60,000 nucleotides of DNA from Polytrichum commune (Eukaryota > Streptophyta > Polytrichopsida > Polytrichales > Polytrichaceae): the NCBI GenBank assembly GCA_950295325.1, contig OX485804.1:36334001-36394000 (forward strand), written 5' to 3'. This document shows, piece after piece, positions 1 through 11,147 of the stretch. Position 1 is the stretch's first letter, and each line of letters begins with the position of its first letter. A program made the position numbers and the translations under genes. Below the pieces are notes generated by a model. That model did not search any database, was not told the DNA's origin, and saw only the letters and a list, made by a program, of their open reading frames with translations.

Positions 1-850
1 ATATCCCATGAATATGCACATTACTTAATACCCCTCCCCCCCCCCCCTTCCAAATGATGGATCCACCCTTGAACCCTCCCACCTCAACCCTTGTGAGCCT
101 AGGCGACCAATTTTGGGTTGTAGTGTTTTTTCTTGGCCTAACTTCAACCACATTATGAAGTAAATTCAAAGATTTTTTGGGGGCAAAGGTAGGAAATTAA
201 AATTCCCTCAACAAGGTCCTTGCCCCACAGTCTTCCCAAGGGCGGATCATTAGGGTGATTTTTTTTTGGGTCAAGTGACCCTTATTGTTGCTTGCCCATC
301 CTCTTCTAGGACCAATCATAATATGGAAAAAGAGTAAATTCCAAAACACTCTAGTTGCACCGCTCTGCCCGTTGGACTAGGCATCCACCTTTGCAATGGA
401 TGGCCCCATCTTTCGGCCCACCACCCACCTGCCATTAACAACAGGTCCCCAAGCTAATACTATTGGTATTTAGACGGGTTTTTAAACCCAACCCCATATG
501 GTCACATGGTGAACACATGAGCTTCATACCTCCCTATCCAGTCAATTGCATGATTTCTCGTGACCCTTCGAACTCTAAAGCTCACGGCAACCACTCCAAG
601 TTGAGCCAACATTTTAGCTGGCCATCCATAGTTGAATTGTCTTTGAAAAATCTTGCAACATAATCCACAACGGCTAATCTTGAACATTATAATCTTACTC
701 AAACACAACCCCACTAGTAAACTAAAGAGCCATGGAAATGATCACAAGAGAATGCGTTCATCTTGCCGCCACCTCCTCCTCCTCATTTGGCACAAGCTGC
801 ACACATCATGCATTCTTGGTTGCTTCATGCATAAATCAATTTCATCCTAA
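1..850. other. Unassigned AT-rich intergenic DNA
   Basis: I see no gene here. The stretch has a 12-base C run at 36-47. Its short open frames on both strands match nothing I recognise and have no splice or codon pattern suggesting a gene. It ends at the TAA duplication of the MITE that starts at 851. Confidence 0.6.
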
Positions 851-1237
851 GAGCATCACCACCCATCTTGGAAAATGGATGACTTGAACTTATATTGTGA
901 GAGGCGGCTTGCAAAAGTGCCCCACCCATCATGCAAAACGGATGGTTTGTTGGTAGGGCCGGCTTGGAAGTTGAGGTTGGCTTGCAAATTGGGGTCATTT
1001 TGCAAGTCGGAGCTCCGCCCCCAAAACAAAAAAGGAGCCCCTAAACAACAAAGGACAAACTCCATATTCCACTCTGATTTCCAAGGTGCCAATGAGATTC
1101 ATCTTGCTTTTATTTCTTCCTTGTTTTATCACCTTGTATACAAGTCATGGGTGGGTCACCCGGCTTGCAAACCGGGTGACTTGAACTTATTGTGAGGATG
1201 ATCCACCTTGCATTTTGTAGGATGGGTGGTGATGCTC
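851..1237. mobile_element. PIF/Harbinger-like (Tourist-type) MITE, 387 bp
   Basis: The two ends are inverted copies: the left begins GAGCATCACCACCCATC, and the right, read on the other strand, begins with the same 17 bases. The trinucleotide TAA flanks both sides (848-850 and 1238-1240), the target duplication typical of PIF/Harbinger insertions. A further block, GACTTGAACTTAT followed by TTGTGAGG, occurs near both ends in direct orientation. There is no transposase frame, so the element is non-autonomous. The superfamily call rests on the TSD and TIR only. Confidence 0.75.
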
Positions 1238-1240
1238 TAA

Positions 1241-3356
1241 GGTGCTTGATAACGATTTTTGAAGAGCCCGAAAGGCACCTAATTCAGTGAAAGGACTTGG
1301 CAAGATTGCCCACCTCTCACGACTACAAATACCATTTTCATAGACATGTGCCCGGGACTCTACGATGGACTATCATAGTTGCAGGCATGAGGGGCACGCA
1401 AATGATTTCAACCCTCAAGTGAATGCATTGATTAGAGAAGTATTGTGGTTTGAATACATTGATATGGTTATGCATGTAAGAGCTCCAATTTGGCATCCAA
1501 GCCCCATTGATCAACGGTTAGCTAAGAAGGTCCATCATCTCAATGGCGAGGGGTCTTTGGGCAAAAGAGAAGCTCGATCTCAACTCCGAGTAGCTCTTCC
1601 CATGTAAGTCCTTTGCGCTAGATCTTCACACATAGACCCCATTCTTTTCGGAGCTTGCAAACTACCAATCCTAACTAATACTTGAGGCCAAGTCGAACTT
1701 GATGACATGGCCGAGCGAGAGAACAAGGGGCATGCATTGGGCAAGGGGTACGGTAGGGCCTCCTTGGCTGCCCGAACATGTTGCACGATTGTGTTAGGGT
1801 TAGTGGTAGTGGACTGAGTTTTTTACGAAAATGTAAAGACCATGTTTTAGGGAAGTTGCATCTAATGACATCTATTGTTATATTTTGTGATCTGATAGTG
1901 GAGGCTTTGGTTGCTAGAATAAGCAACCCCCCCCCCCCTTCCTTGTTGCTGGAAATTGGAGGGATTGATTGAATTGCAAGCAATATTAGAATGACAAGTT
2001 GTTGGTGGAACATGCCCAAAATTGTGGTGGGGCTAGGTTACAACCTAGGGTTGATGAAGATGAAGGATTCCAAAAATATATTATCTTGGAGCCCATTTAT
2101 ATATATATATAATTTCCCGCTGCCCGTTGTGGGCAGGAGAGTTCAACAATGATGAATTGCCTTTTGGACACAAATAAGATAGGAGCACCTTAAACCGAGA
2201 AGTTAAAGGTATTTGACATACAAGTGGTAGCCATATGAACCCCCCAAAAAGTATTCCCACGTAGGAAAAAGAAACCATGTGTACTGTGAATTTTTTTGAT
2301 TTTTTGTCCCTCCCAAACTTTGAAATAAGTAGAAATTTTTGAAGTGAAAACTGTGTTGGCAACAAAGCCACAATGGATTTGCCACAAACACCGTTTTTGC
2401 ACTGTGGACCCCCCGGCCCACAGGGGTGGAATCCATAGAGAAGATGAGATGAAGTGAAATCCAAAGAGAATAAAATTCTCAAGATTCTCTTCTAAGCACG
2501 ACCTCGTGCACTATTGAAGAATACGATGCCAAATATCTGAATTCCCCGACCATGGGAAAGAATGCGATGTCATATACTTAGATTCACCACTTCTCAGTGT
2601 CTACCAATACAAATTCAATGCTTATATTCAAACACAATGAAGTATCTTGAGATTACAACTAAGGTGGATGTATATGTTTCCAATTCTATTTAATTGGGCC
2701 ACAATGAGCCCAATTGAGAAGTTGCTTCCAACACGTAGATGGTTAGCCTATAGAAGACGAGACTCACTACACATTGGTCACTAAAGAAGAAGAAGAAGAA
2801 GAAGAAGAAGAAGCATTGAAGGCCACTCAATTATCTTCATGTACGGATTGTAAGTATAATGGGAATGGGAAAGAGTTCCAAAGAGATGGTTCAAGTACAT
2901 GTACATCTTAACCCTTAGAGGCCTGAGGGATAGAGCATTTTCAAAGGCATGTGTGATAAAAGTAACATTTCCAAGGGTTTCTTGAGAACTATCACAAAAG
3001 GAAAGTTGTGAACTTATGAGATATGAACAATTGTTAAAGCATTGTCAAAGATATATGAACATATAATAGACACCCTATAACCGCCATATGCGCTCCTAAA
3101 TTTGGGTTCTAGGATTAATAGGCATATTTGCTACATTCTATGTACCATAATTAATGTCTTAGTGTTTACTTTATTACATATTTACTTTATTATTTTATTA
3201 CATATAATACATTACTTATATATGATATTTTGTTACATATTTAATAAAGACAATTACATATTATTTCATTACTTTATTACACATTTTATTACATGTCGAG
3301 TGAGATGTTGTTTATCGTATGAGAAGCTCTATATAATCTTTACTGTTGCTGAAGAG
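1241..3356. other. Intergenic DNA without recognisable genes
   Basis: This stretch holds a C run (1927-1938), a short TA microsatellite near 2100 and an AAG triplet repeat (2784-2813). The open frames at 1365-1607 (+) and 2081-2482 (-) resemble no family I know and lack supporting context. I treat them as chance frames. Confidence 0.5.
2784..2813. repeat. (AAG)n microsatellite
   Basis: About ten uninterrupted AAG/GAA triplets in non-coding DNA. Confidence 0.95.
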
Positions 3357-3358
3357 TA

Positions 3359-3577
3359 CACTAAATATGATATTTAGTGTCACTTACGATTTGGAACTAC
3401 GCAATGCCATGTTTATTTACTGTATATCTCATTTTTTTTACCAACAAATGCTAAATTGGTTGTTTGGACATTATAGAAAATCAACAACTTTACTTAGTTA
3501 AAAATTACATCAATAATATAAATTTATAGCATTGTGTATATTCAAATAGTAAGTGACAATAAATATCATATTTAGTG
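3359..3577. mobile_element. MITE with TA-flanked CACTAAAT ends, 219 bp
   Basis: The left end reads CACTAAATATGATATTTAGT and then GTCACTTAC. The right end is its near-perfect inverted copy, and TA flanks both sides (3357-3358, 3578-3579). The first 20 bases of each end are themselves nearly palindromic. The interior is AT-rich with no ORF. At least eight relatives lie in the same window. Confidence 0.8.
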
Positions 3578-3734
3578 TAGTATCCACATGGGATTTGAGT
3601 GGTCTCCAACATATTTTGGAATGAATCGTGGCATACTTGAAGGGAGAAATGATTTTTACTTTATTTTTTAAAATTTTGGAGTAAAGAACACTTTATTGTG
3701 CATGACAAACTTGCTCAAACTTTGGCAACCCCAA

Positions 3735-4115
3735 GTTGTTCGCAAAACAAATTCACAAAGAAAGAAAAAGAAACACATGTAAACTTAAGGTAGATGTGCT
3801 CAAATCCAACACAACATTAATTTGGACACTTATATTTGGGTGGTGTGTTGTTAGGTGTGGAACTAAGAATGAGCACCAAAAAAGACATGTGTTTGAAATA
3901 GATTGTACTATGTGCTCACAATATGCTAACCATTCTAGGTTCAGAAGTGAATTTGATTTGGGGGGGGGGGGTCCATATAACCATTTACTGAGCACAAGAA
4001 TTTTCACTCCGATAATAGATTTATCCATAAAGTATCTTTGTGTTTGAAACAAATCTTGAAGGTTTTGGCTTGTACGTATATGAGTGTTTCCATAAAGTAA
4101 AGACACTTTGAGATT
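3735..4115 (+). repeat. Family A repeat, copy 1
   Basis: Family A is recognised by a shared core: TTGAGTGGTGTGTGATTAGG, then TGTGGATCTAAGAACG, then CACCAAAAAAGACACGTGT, then TGTGCTCAAAATATGCTAAC. Further on come a simple-sequence tract and GAGCACAAGAATTTTCAC. This copy carries a 12-base G run at about 3960-3971 in the simple-sequence position. No coding frame is shared between copies, so it is probably a non-autonomous element. Outer termini are not resolved. Confidence 0.7.
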
Positions 4116-4200
4116 TCTATATTAATTAAGTGCAACTTAGTGTCTGAGGAGATTTTCGGGCATGATCGGTCAAGATCCTAGTGTTTCCAAGTCTAACTGG

Positions 4201-4600
4201 CATAACATTACTAAGCAATGTGTATTCCTTCATGTGGCCTTGAGAATAAAATCATGGGGTACCCAACCTAGTGCAACAAAACTCATACTCCCTCTGTTTC
4301 ACAATAAAACCATGGTTTCTATTTCAGTGCGGGATTAAGAACAGTGACCGGATTTGAACCACAATGCGCTTTTTAACCAAAATTGGGAGTTGCCGAAAAG
4401 TTGCCGACGTCTCTGTCATGCCCGGAGGAGGTCCGTAACGAAACCATGGTTTTATTCTGGCACGGAGTTTATGCAGAAACCATGGTTTTATTGTGAAACA
4501 GAGGGAGTATTAAGTTTGAATCTATACTAGGTTGGGCATCCCATAGTTATATTCTCAAGATCCAGATGAACGAACACACACACTCCTTAATAATTTTATG
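4201..4600. mobile_element. Foldback element (family E), 400 bp, itself interrupted
   Basis: Two long arms are inverted copies. The left starts CATAACATTACTAAGCAATG. The right, read from the other strand, starts CATAAAATTATTAAG, and similarity continues through CTTGAGAATA and CCCAACCTAGT almost to the middle. The element sits exactly where the paralogous family G copy at 16,140 is uninterrupted. A Stowaway MITE occupies 4288-4507. A second, smaller element with similar ends lies at 7977-8121, and one arm occurs at 53,863. Confidence 0.8.
4288..4507. mobile_element. Stowaway-type MITE (Tc1/mariner), 220 bp
   Basis: The ends begin CTCCCTCTGTTTCACAATAA and end with the exact inverse, flanked by TA on both sides (4286-4287, 4508-4509). 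CTCCCTC ends with a TA duplication are the textbook Stowaway signature in angiosperms. The inner arms repeat AAACCATGGTTT. The element is non-coding and depends on a mariner-like transposase elsewhere. The near-perfect ends suggest it is the youngest of the three nested layers. Confidence 0.93.
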
Positions 4601-5139
4601 GATTACATGTTGACATCTTTTGGTTTTTCTTTGTTAATTGGGTATGCTCTATAAATTCCTTCAAAATGATCGGTGATTTTTCCTAAAATTTTGAATTCAC
4701 CAGTTAATTCTCAAAGTCAACCAGTTGATCTGTAACTAGCAGTTGGGTTCTTCCGTTCATTGATGCAACTCAAGTCACGGACATTCTTACAGACCCCAAA
4801 CAACAAGAGGTGACACCAACTCTTCCTATTATAGTAGGGGTGATGTCGCCTTGGCCTAAATCATGGATCTTCTTTTAGGTTTTAGATAACAAGAGGTGAC
4901 ACCAACTCATCCAAATGAAGGAGAGTGATGCCACCTTGGTCCACATGGGGAGGGTGACGTCTATTCCGAGGGGTGCAAACACAATACTTGGCTAGAACTC
5001 AAAAATCCTCTCTTCTTGAACCAAAACTCAATTTTGCAAAAGGATGGATTCAAATCACAAGTTCTATTTATAGAAATATCATAGAGATTTGATATACATT
5101 TCCCCAAAATTCATAATTTGAATCCTCATTTTTGCTACT

Positions 5140-5310
5140 TTATGAAAAATGCTAATGATTAAGATATTCGTATGAGCTTTGAAAATGATATGGCAAAGGG
5201 CTACATGCATGATTTGGATTTGCTGATAATCTCACACAACTTACTTGTTTTATATCCTACAAGAAGTAGGTGCTAAGTAGGTGCAAAGAGATTTCATCTA
5301 GATAGCACAT
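5140..5310 (+). repeat. Family A repeat, 3' part only
   Basis: The stretch matches the distal third of family A: AAGATATTCGTATGAGCTTT, a block like GGCTACNTGCATGATNTGGA, then AATCTCACAC and CCTACAAGAAGTAGGTGC. The proximal core is missing, so this is a fragment. A TAGG/AAAG microsatellite follows at about 5324-5350. Confidence 0.6.
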
Positions 5311-5449
5311 GTCTACACAATGTAGGTAGGTAGGTAAGAAAGAAAGAAAGAGAATTTATTTATTTCAATTTTAAATAATTTCAATGACAATGTGAACAGG
5401 GTATGTTCATTTGTAGTCCTCCATAGCCTAGGGCTATGACATGGTGGTA

Positions 5450-5770
5450 TGGGTGTATTACCTACTTTTGGTAGGTGGACGCCCAAGGAGTGGACTCTTC
5501 ATTGGAAACCTAAATGACGTGCGTGGGTCACTATGGAATTAAGCCCCTTATAAACGAGAGGTTTGCAAAGAAAAACCAAATATATGTGTATTAACGGCAT
5601 TGCACGTCTACTGTCAAATTTTTTTTTCTCAAAACATCATGGTCCTTTTTGTACATCTACCTTTACCTCAAGATTCTTAATAGCATTTTTTAAAGTACAC
5701 ACTAAAGAAAATAAGTACCACTCCCTTGTGTATACTATATGCGCTAAGTCTCAAATTATACCCCAATAAT
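5450..5770 (+). repeat. Family I repeat
   Basis: The block GACGTGCGTGGGTCACTATG, AACGAGAGGTTTGCAAAG and CACGTCTACTGTCAAATTT recurs in inverse orientation within 29,170-29,745. Part of it also recurs at 27,715-27,830. No coding frame is conserved between copies. Confidence 0.65.
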
Positions 5771-5939
5771 GTTATGTTCAAACATCAAATCCTTTGGTAA
5801 GTTTGGGTTTCATTAATTACATCAAATCACAATTTAGCGAGGGCTTAAAACACCAAGTTCATGAGGGAGTGACCATAAAAAGAAGAGCATCTTTACTATA
5901 TGCAACCATGATCTTTTAGATGTGCATGTCTTATGCATG

Positions 5940-6125
5940 TCTTATGTGGTCACACTTCTTGATTGAACACCTATATTTGAGTGACACATGGTAGTGCTGG
6001 TAGTTAAGAATGGAGACCAAAAAAACACGTGTCCCAATGTAATTGAACTAACTTATGCGCTCAAAACATAGGAAATTATTCTTGGTTCAATTGGAGAGAG
6101 AGAGAGAGAGAGAGAGAGAGGCTTT
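5940..6125 (+). repeat. Family A repeat with (GA)n in place of the G run
   Basis: The family A core is recognisable (TATTTGAGTGACACATGG, then CAAAAAAACACGTGTCCC, then TGCGCTCAAAACATAGG). At the position where other copies carry a G/C homopolymer, this one carries (GA)n at 6093-6121. Confidence 0.65.
6093..6121. repeat. (GA)n microsatellite
   Basis: Fourteen GA dinucleotides inside a family A copy. Confidence 0.95.
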
Positions 6126-7976
6126 GACCTCTTTCAATTCTTACACCTCAACTCCAATGCTACAACTTGAGATGACAGTCTATGTGATTCGCAATTGCTA
6201 ACCGGATGAGACAAATTCCCTAATTCGATCCAAGAGTCCAAAACGTGTGTGAAGTTGCCGCCAAAGCGGCCTTGGCAATAGGGCCTCACGAAGTACCTTA
6301 TCACCCTCATTTCAGACAACGGTCTTGGTGGTCAGGCCAAGTGGTCCAAGGCTCCAAGTTTGGTCACCGTGGTGCATTGATTTGGAGTTTTTTTAATTCC
6401 TTGGCTGGCATGTAGTGACCGAGTCGTGCCATGGCTGTCGTGAAAGGACTTGTACGTAAGTTAAGTGTGGAGTTTGGGGTTGTTGTGGATTAGAGAGTCC
6501 GACACAAAAACACCGCTTAAGTTAAGTTAGGAGCCGACCCCACAAGCCTTTGGCTTACTTGTGGATCAATCCAATTGATTAGCTGCTAAATCGCACATTG
6601 CAGGCTCTTTCGGCCCAATTTCAACCCCACCGTTGACTCCAACCTTCAATGAGCCAGATTTGCCAGGCTCTCCCGATCTTTTAGAGCTCAGAAGTCGCTC
6701 ATCTACGTTATTCATCGATGGAATTGTGCTTTGTACACCACTAAGCATACGAGTCCTACGCAATCCTCCCACGTTGATGAAAGAACAATGCATATCTATT
6801 GTTGTGCTAGATTTGTGAAATTTTCAGCTACATAACAAAAGTTTTCAATGGCATAGGTCAATTGTTTAGAACTCATATGTTGGTAGCGGTAGATTTCTCA
6901 TAGAAAACAATAAAGTACTTGTGAAGTTTTTGACATCAAACTCCTGTTGCATTAGCTCAAACGTGAGTTTGAGAGCTTATGCATAAAGTCACCCAAGTTT
7001 TTCTTGATGCTTAAATTACCATACTCAAAGAGTAGTGTCGAGCTATCAAAACCCGGCTTCTATCTTGTCTTACTAAGTTAGAAGGGTGAACATACGGCTA
7101 ACGGGCGCACATTCATGGTGGTACTTGGATACGGGCGTTACTTTTATATATATATATATTAGAATGGGTGGACGAAGTTCTCCTTGCATAGGTGGATCTG
7201 AGCTTTAAGGCAACAAGTCCCATAAGCATACTTTATTGAAGATCATGGAATTCTCTCAAAGATTCAAAAGCAGGTCTAGTAAATTTCACCCAACTTTCAA
7301 AATAAGCTCCCACACACAATGAGCTAACGAGTTCTTCATAGAACGTTTTCTCAAAGGAGGTTGAACCCACAATTTCATCCCTCTTTGAGAGACTTTACGG
7401 ATAACTCTAATGCATGGAAATATTCATGGGTTGAATAATTATCATATGTCTCAAAAGTAACTAGCTTGAACCCATGTTGTCTAGGCCCGTTGACCCTGTG
7501 CATATGAATTAATTTCCCAGGTCAAACCAAACCCATACACCCATGCAACTATAGGCATCCATGTCCATATGCCCATGCTCATATGCCCTTCACGCATATG
7601 TGTACCCAACATATACATGCATGCCCATGCCATGGCTGCCTCCTTAGCTCCATATATGGCCATCACCTTCCCAAGTTTCCCCATCATACCCAACTTTTGC
7701 ACTTGTAGTCCTTGACATTTCTACATTTGTTTCCTCTTTCTTGGCTCACATGTTTGTTTTGGAAATATATTTGTTATTTACTCAAGAATGGTGTGGGCTG
7801 ACAGGTTGATGACCACCACAACGTCTTCCATTGTATATAAGGTATTGAGGACTTATATACCTTCTTTCTTGTGGCACCCATTTTAAATCCTTAAGCCATC
7901 AACAAATGAGTGCAAAGTGAGTAAGTCATTCTTAAAAATGATTAAGCATATGCGACATCAAGTATAAAATATTTTT
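6126..7976. other. Intergenic DNA, no recognisable gene
   Basis: There is a TA microsatellite at about 7145-7159. Overlapping antiparallel open frames at 6566-6818 are short, and neither has a recognisable domain. Nothing else could be assigned. Confidence 0.5.
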
Positions 7977-8121
7977 CATAACATTACTCAACTAATGAGC
8001 TGTGTTAAGTTGCCCTCACTTCATATTTAATTTGAAGCATTGGGATTCTAGCATCTAGAGTTTCATTCTCAAATCTAATATTGGGCCCATGAACACAATT
8101 CATTAGTTGTGTAATGTTATG
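7977..8121. mobile_element. Short foldback MITE with family E-like ends, 145 bp
   Basis: The left end CATAACATTACTCAACTAAT is matched by the inverse of the right end (GAATTCATTAGTTGTGTAATGTTATG, read as its complement). The first ten bases equal those of the 4201-4600 element. I see no clear target duplication. Confidence 0.65.
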
Positions 8122-8164
8122 CTAGCCATTCATAATAATGGTGTACAATGAATGGGGAGGACTG

Positions 8165-8370
8165 ACTGCTAGTTACGGTTGAACCAATTGAGTTTGAGAA
8201 ATAACGGGTTGAAGTTCAAGACTTCAAGAAAAATCACATATTAATATAGAGGAATTTAGAGAATATACCTCAAATCAATAAAGAAAAACCAAAAGATGTC
8301 AACATGTGACTAGCTAGACTTGAAAACACTAGGATCTCGACCAATTATGCCCCAAATTCTCCCTGGACAT
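8165..8370 (+). repeat. Family G repeat, forward copy
   Basis: The stretch shares GGTTGAAGTTCAAGACTTCA, AAAACCAAAAGATGTCAACA and AGGATCTCGACCAATTATG in order with copies at 28,235-28,450 and 51,237-51,425. It also matches the inverse of those at 4142-4760 and 16,083-16,310. Confidence 0.75.
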
Positions 8371-8426
8371 TGGTGGTGTAAGGAGGGTGCAAGAACACTT
8401 TAAGAAGTGCACCAACTTTGGCCAAT

Positions 8427-9070
8427 CACAATTTGCGTCATTGAGGCGTTGTGAACGCCTCCCATGTGGTCGTGGGCAGATAAAATTGCCATTGTTGATT
8501 GCATTCTACGAAATCTAAAGGCTCCTAAGCTGTCCCATCTCTCAACTTCTCTCCCCCCTTGGGCAAAGTCTAGAAAACCTTAGGTTGGACATAATTTCCA
8601 CCTTCACCTTCTCACAAAGCCTAGGATGCAAAAACTGAACTGAATAATCCATCAAATTGGCTATCTTGAGCTTATAAAGATGAGGTGATTCAAACCCCTG
8701 TCTCCTCCTTCCCAAATGATAGTACCTGGGGTATTAAACACAATACCCAAGCCCTCTTGGATGAACATTAGTGCACCACAACTAAATATAACCATATGTA
8801 TTGGAGGTATTGTGTGGAATTTTAGAGGTTCCCTTAGCGTTCCCTAAGTTCCTCTTAGAGTTCCCCTATAGTTGGGATGAACAACTAGTTGTTGCATTAT
8901 GCAAAACATTGATTATTCATCCTCTAAAACTCCACCCATCAAAATTTTGTTTGGGCTACCTGGATGGTTCCATGCACTGTAGAATGGGGCTTTGTGAATG
9001 AATGACTTGGATGTGGTCTACCCACAACCACACTGGAGGCATTCACAACGCCTTAGTGACTTGAAACCAC
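8427..9070. repeat. Inverted repeat pair about 0.5 kb apart
   Basis: The arm at 8427-8482, containing GAGGCGTTGTGAACGCCTCC, is inverted at 9013-9070 with scattered mismatches. The arm is also internally palindromic (GGCGTT-GTG-AACGCC). The spacing suggests the ends of a small non-coding transposon, but I find no convincing target duplication. Confidence 0.55.
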
Positions 9071-9298
9071 AATGGCTAATTGGCGATCTATCCACTCAAC
9101 GAGATGGTGTAAGAAGTGGGGATACAAAAGGGGGACAACACCTTCATGTAATAAAAGATCCTCACCCGCAATAAGCTTGATTTTGTAGTGATTTTCACTT
9201 AGCAGTCCAACACCAATAGAGCCCCCTAGTGGAGAGTAAAAGGTTCTTTCCTTACGACGTCTTTGCAAATTTATGTAGGTTGCATATGAATTGATTTC

Positions 9299-9333
9299 TT
9301 TTTTTCCTTTTTTTTTTTTTTTTTTTTCTTTTT
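9299..9333. repeat. T-rich homopolymer tract
   Basis: A nearly uninterrupted T run of about 35 bases with two C interruptions. It could be a retroposon tail, but no matching element body was found. Confidence 0.85.
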
Positions 9334-9629
9334 CATGTAGACTTGTGTAGATGTGCTAATCTATGCGAATTATTCTGAAAACTTTCCAGCTATCCAACAT
9401 ACTTGAAATAAAATTTATTTTCTTCTCAAAGTGTCACTTTAAGGCCTCAATACCTTAGAATAATTCCATGCATTTAAGAACGAAACCTAAGATTGTTGTA
9501 CATTGGACCTTGGTGGCACATATAATAACTTGCAGCGCCCATTAAAATGACCCTATAAAATCTCCATGGATTCACAAAGACTCAAATCCCACAACATGAC
9601 TCTATCAAGTTGCTGACATGCCAACATAG

Positions 9630-10030
9630 GGTATGTCCACAATGTAATAGGTGGACGTGCCTAATTTGGTTACTTTTTCTTAATATGCCGCCTACATTTG
9701 AGTGGCATGTGATTTGGCACAACTCCAAGAACAAACACCAAAAAAGACACGTGTTTCAGAGACATCAAATCGAGAGCTCAAGACATGGTAACCCATTACA
9801 GGTCCACCAATAGACAACACATTGCGACGACATAAATGACCATTCAATGAGCACAAGAATCTTCCCCTTCGGTAACGAATAGAATACTCGCACGAGCCTC
9901 CAAAAAGGATGAGGAAAGTGTCGACGGCCTCGCTTGGAATCTACTAAGCATCTTGTACTAATCGCGGGTTCCATATTCTAGGAGAAGTGGACTTAGTCGG
10001 GGAAGGGAAAAAAAGTAACCATTTTAAGAC
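9630..10030 (+). repeat. Family A repeat
   Basis: The core is present: ACATTTGAGTGGCATGTG, CACCAAAAAAGACACGTG, then CAATGAGCACAAGAATCTTC. The distal part is present too (GAGGAAAGTGTCGACGG, CATATTCTAGGAGAAGTGG). It is one of the fuller copies, about 400 bp. Confidence 0.7.
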
Positions 10031-10654
10031 CCGTCTACCTTACAGTACTCGCATCAGTTCCGACTGCAACAAATATAGGGCGGTCATGTATTGGTGACAA
10101 AGTGTAGGCAAGTGTCCGTTATCGGTCCACGTAGCTTAGGCCGACTCCATTCAAATGCACCAAACTTGGTCGATGGAATGAAGCGATCCGATTAAAATAA
10201 AGGTGGGGTTCCCGATCACCAAACGGACTCCATGTCGGCGAGCGAGCCTCATGTGTCGCAAAGGAGCATTAGTGTTCCTTTTATATATATATATGTATAT
10301 ATGTATATAATACTTTATCACATGGCCACCTTGGGAAGACCAATGTACTAGCTGCTGCTGCTGCCGAGTGTGAAAGGGGAGCACGAGCCTTGTTGTTGTT
10401 CGCTTCCCTTCTTCGGTTTTTGCTCTCCCCAAGGCCTCGCCTCTAAAAGGCTGGGCTCTTGCAGAGCTTTAGAGAGCCTCGACTTGTCGTCGTTCGCAGG
10501 GAACAATATCTTTTCGCGAAGGACATAAGGAGGAGGGGATTTTTTTGCATGCACACGGAGTAAGTGGGAACGAGGTATTTTGACATGGCATGAGCAACTA
10601 ACACGAAGTGATCGGAATGGACATGCGTTCGTTTTGTTTTGGTTAGGTTATGTT
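10031..10654. other. Intergenic DNA, slightly GC-richer
   Basis: The stretch has a TA/TATG microsatellite around 10,281-10,312 and more CG dinucleotides than its surroundings. Overlapping minus-strand frames at 10,151-10,554 show no recognisable domain. Confidence 0.45.
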
Positions 10655-11147
10655 AGTGCCGCTTCACACTATGGCCGTCCAAGTCGAGAGCCTGTGGGAT
10701 TGAGTGGCCAAACTTTGTTGAGAGTCCACGGAAATGAGCTGAAAGTGGCCAATAAACTATATAGTAATTGGAGTCTTCAGTCGGGCATAGTGTGAAGGTC
10801 TCCAAAGGCCAAGCCCAAAGTCCAAACCCAAAGGACCAATCCGCTTTATTCCTTGCCCAAAACAACCCCTCCAATCTAATAGCCAAGATCTTGTCAATGA
10901 TTGATTTTTTTTATGAAAAAAAAACCGACGGTCTCTTGACCATAGTTTGGGTTTCCATTCTTTCCCGACCCAAACTTCCTTCGAGAGTATGTTGCCTTCG
11001 TCAAAATGGAAGCATTTTAAATTGCGGCACCCTTTGGACTTTGGCCTCTAGTGTGAAGGGTTGAGAGGCCGAACTCTTGGTTTCTTGCAATTTGATTGGT
11101 GGAAATCGACGGCCTCTTGACCTTCGGCCATAGTGTGAAGCGCCCCT
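10655..11147. mobile_element. hAT-like non-autonomous element, about 493 bp
   Basis: The left end reads AGTGCCGCTTCACACTATGG. The inverse of the right end reads AGGGGCGCTTCACACTATGG. Subterminal copies of the TAGTGTGAAG motif occur inside (near 10,787 and 11,050), as is common near hAT ends. There is no transposase frame. I could not find a clean 8-bp duplication, so the superfamily is inferred from the GGGCC-type end only. Confidence 0.65.

Larger units (their letters stand above)
4142..4760 (-). repeat. Family G repeat (reverse), interrupted by nested insertions
   Basis: The outer parts (4142-4200 and 4601-4760) match 16083-16310 in the same order: AAGATCCTAGTGTTTCCAAG, then TTACATGTTGACATCTTT, then TTCTCAAAGTCAACC. 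In that second copy these pieces are contiguous, so 4201-4600 is an insertion. Confidence 0.8.
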
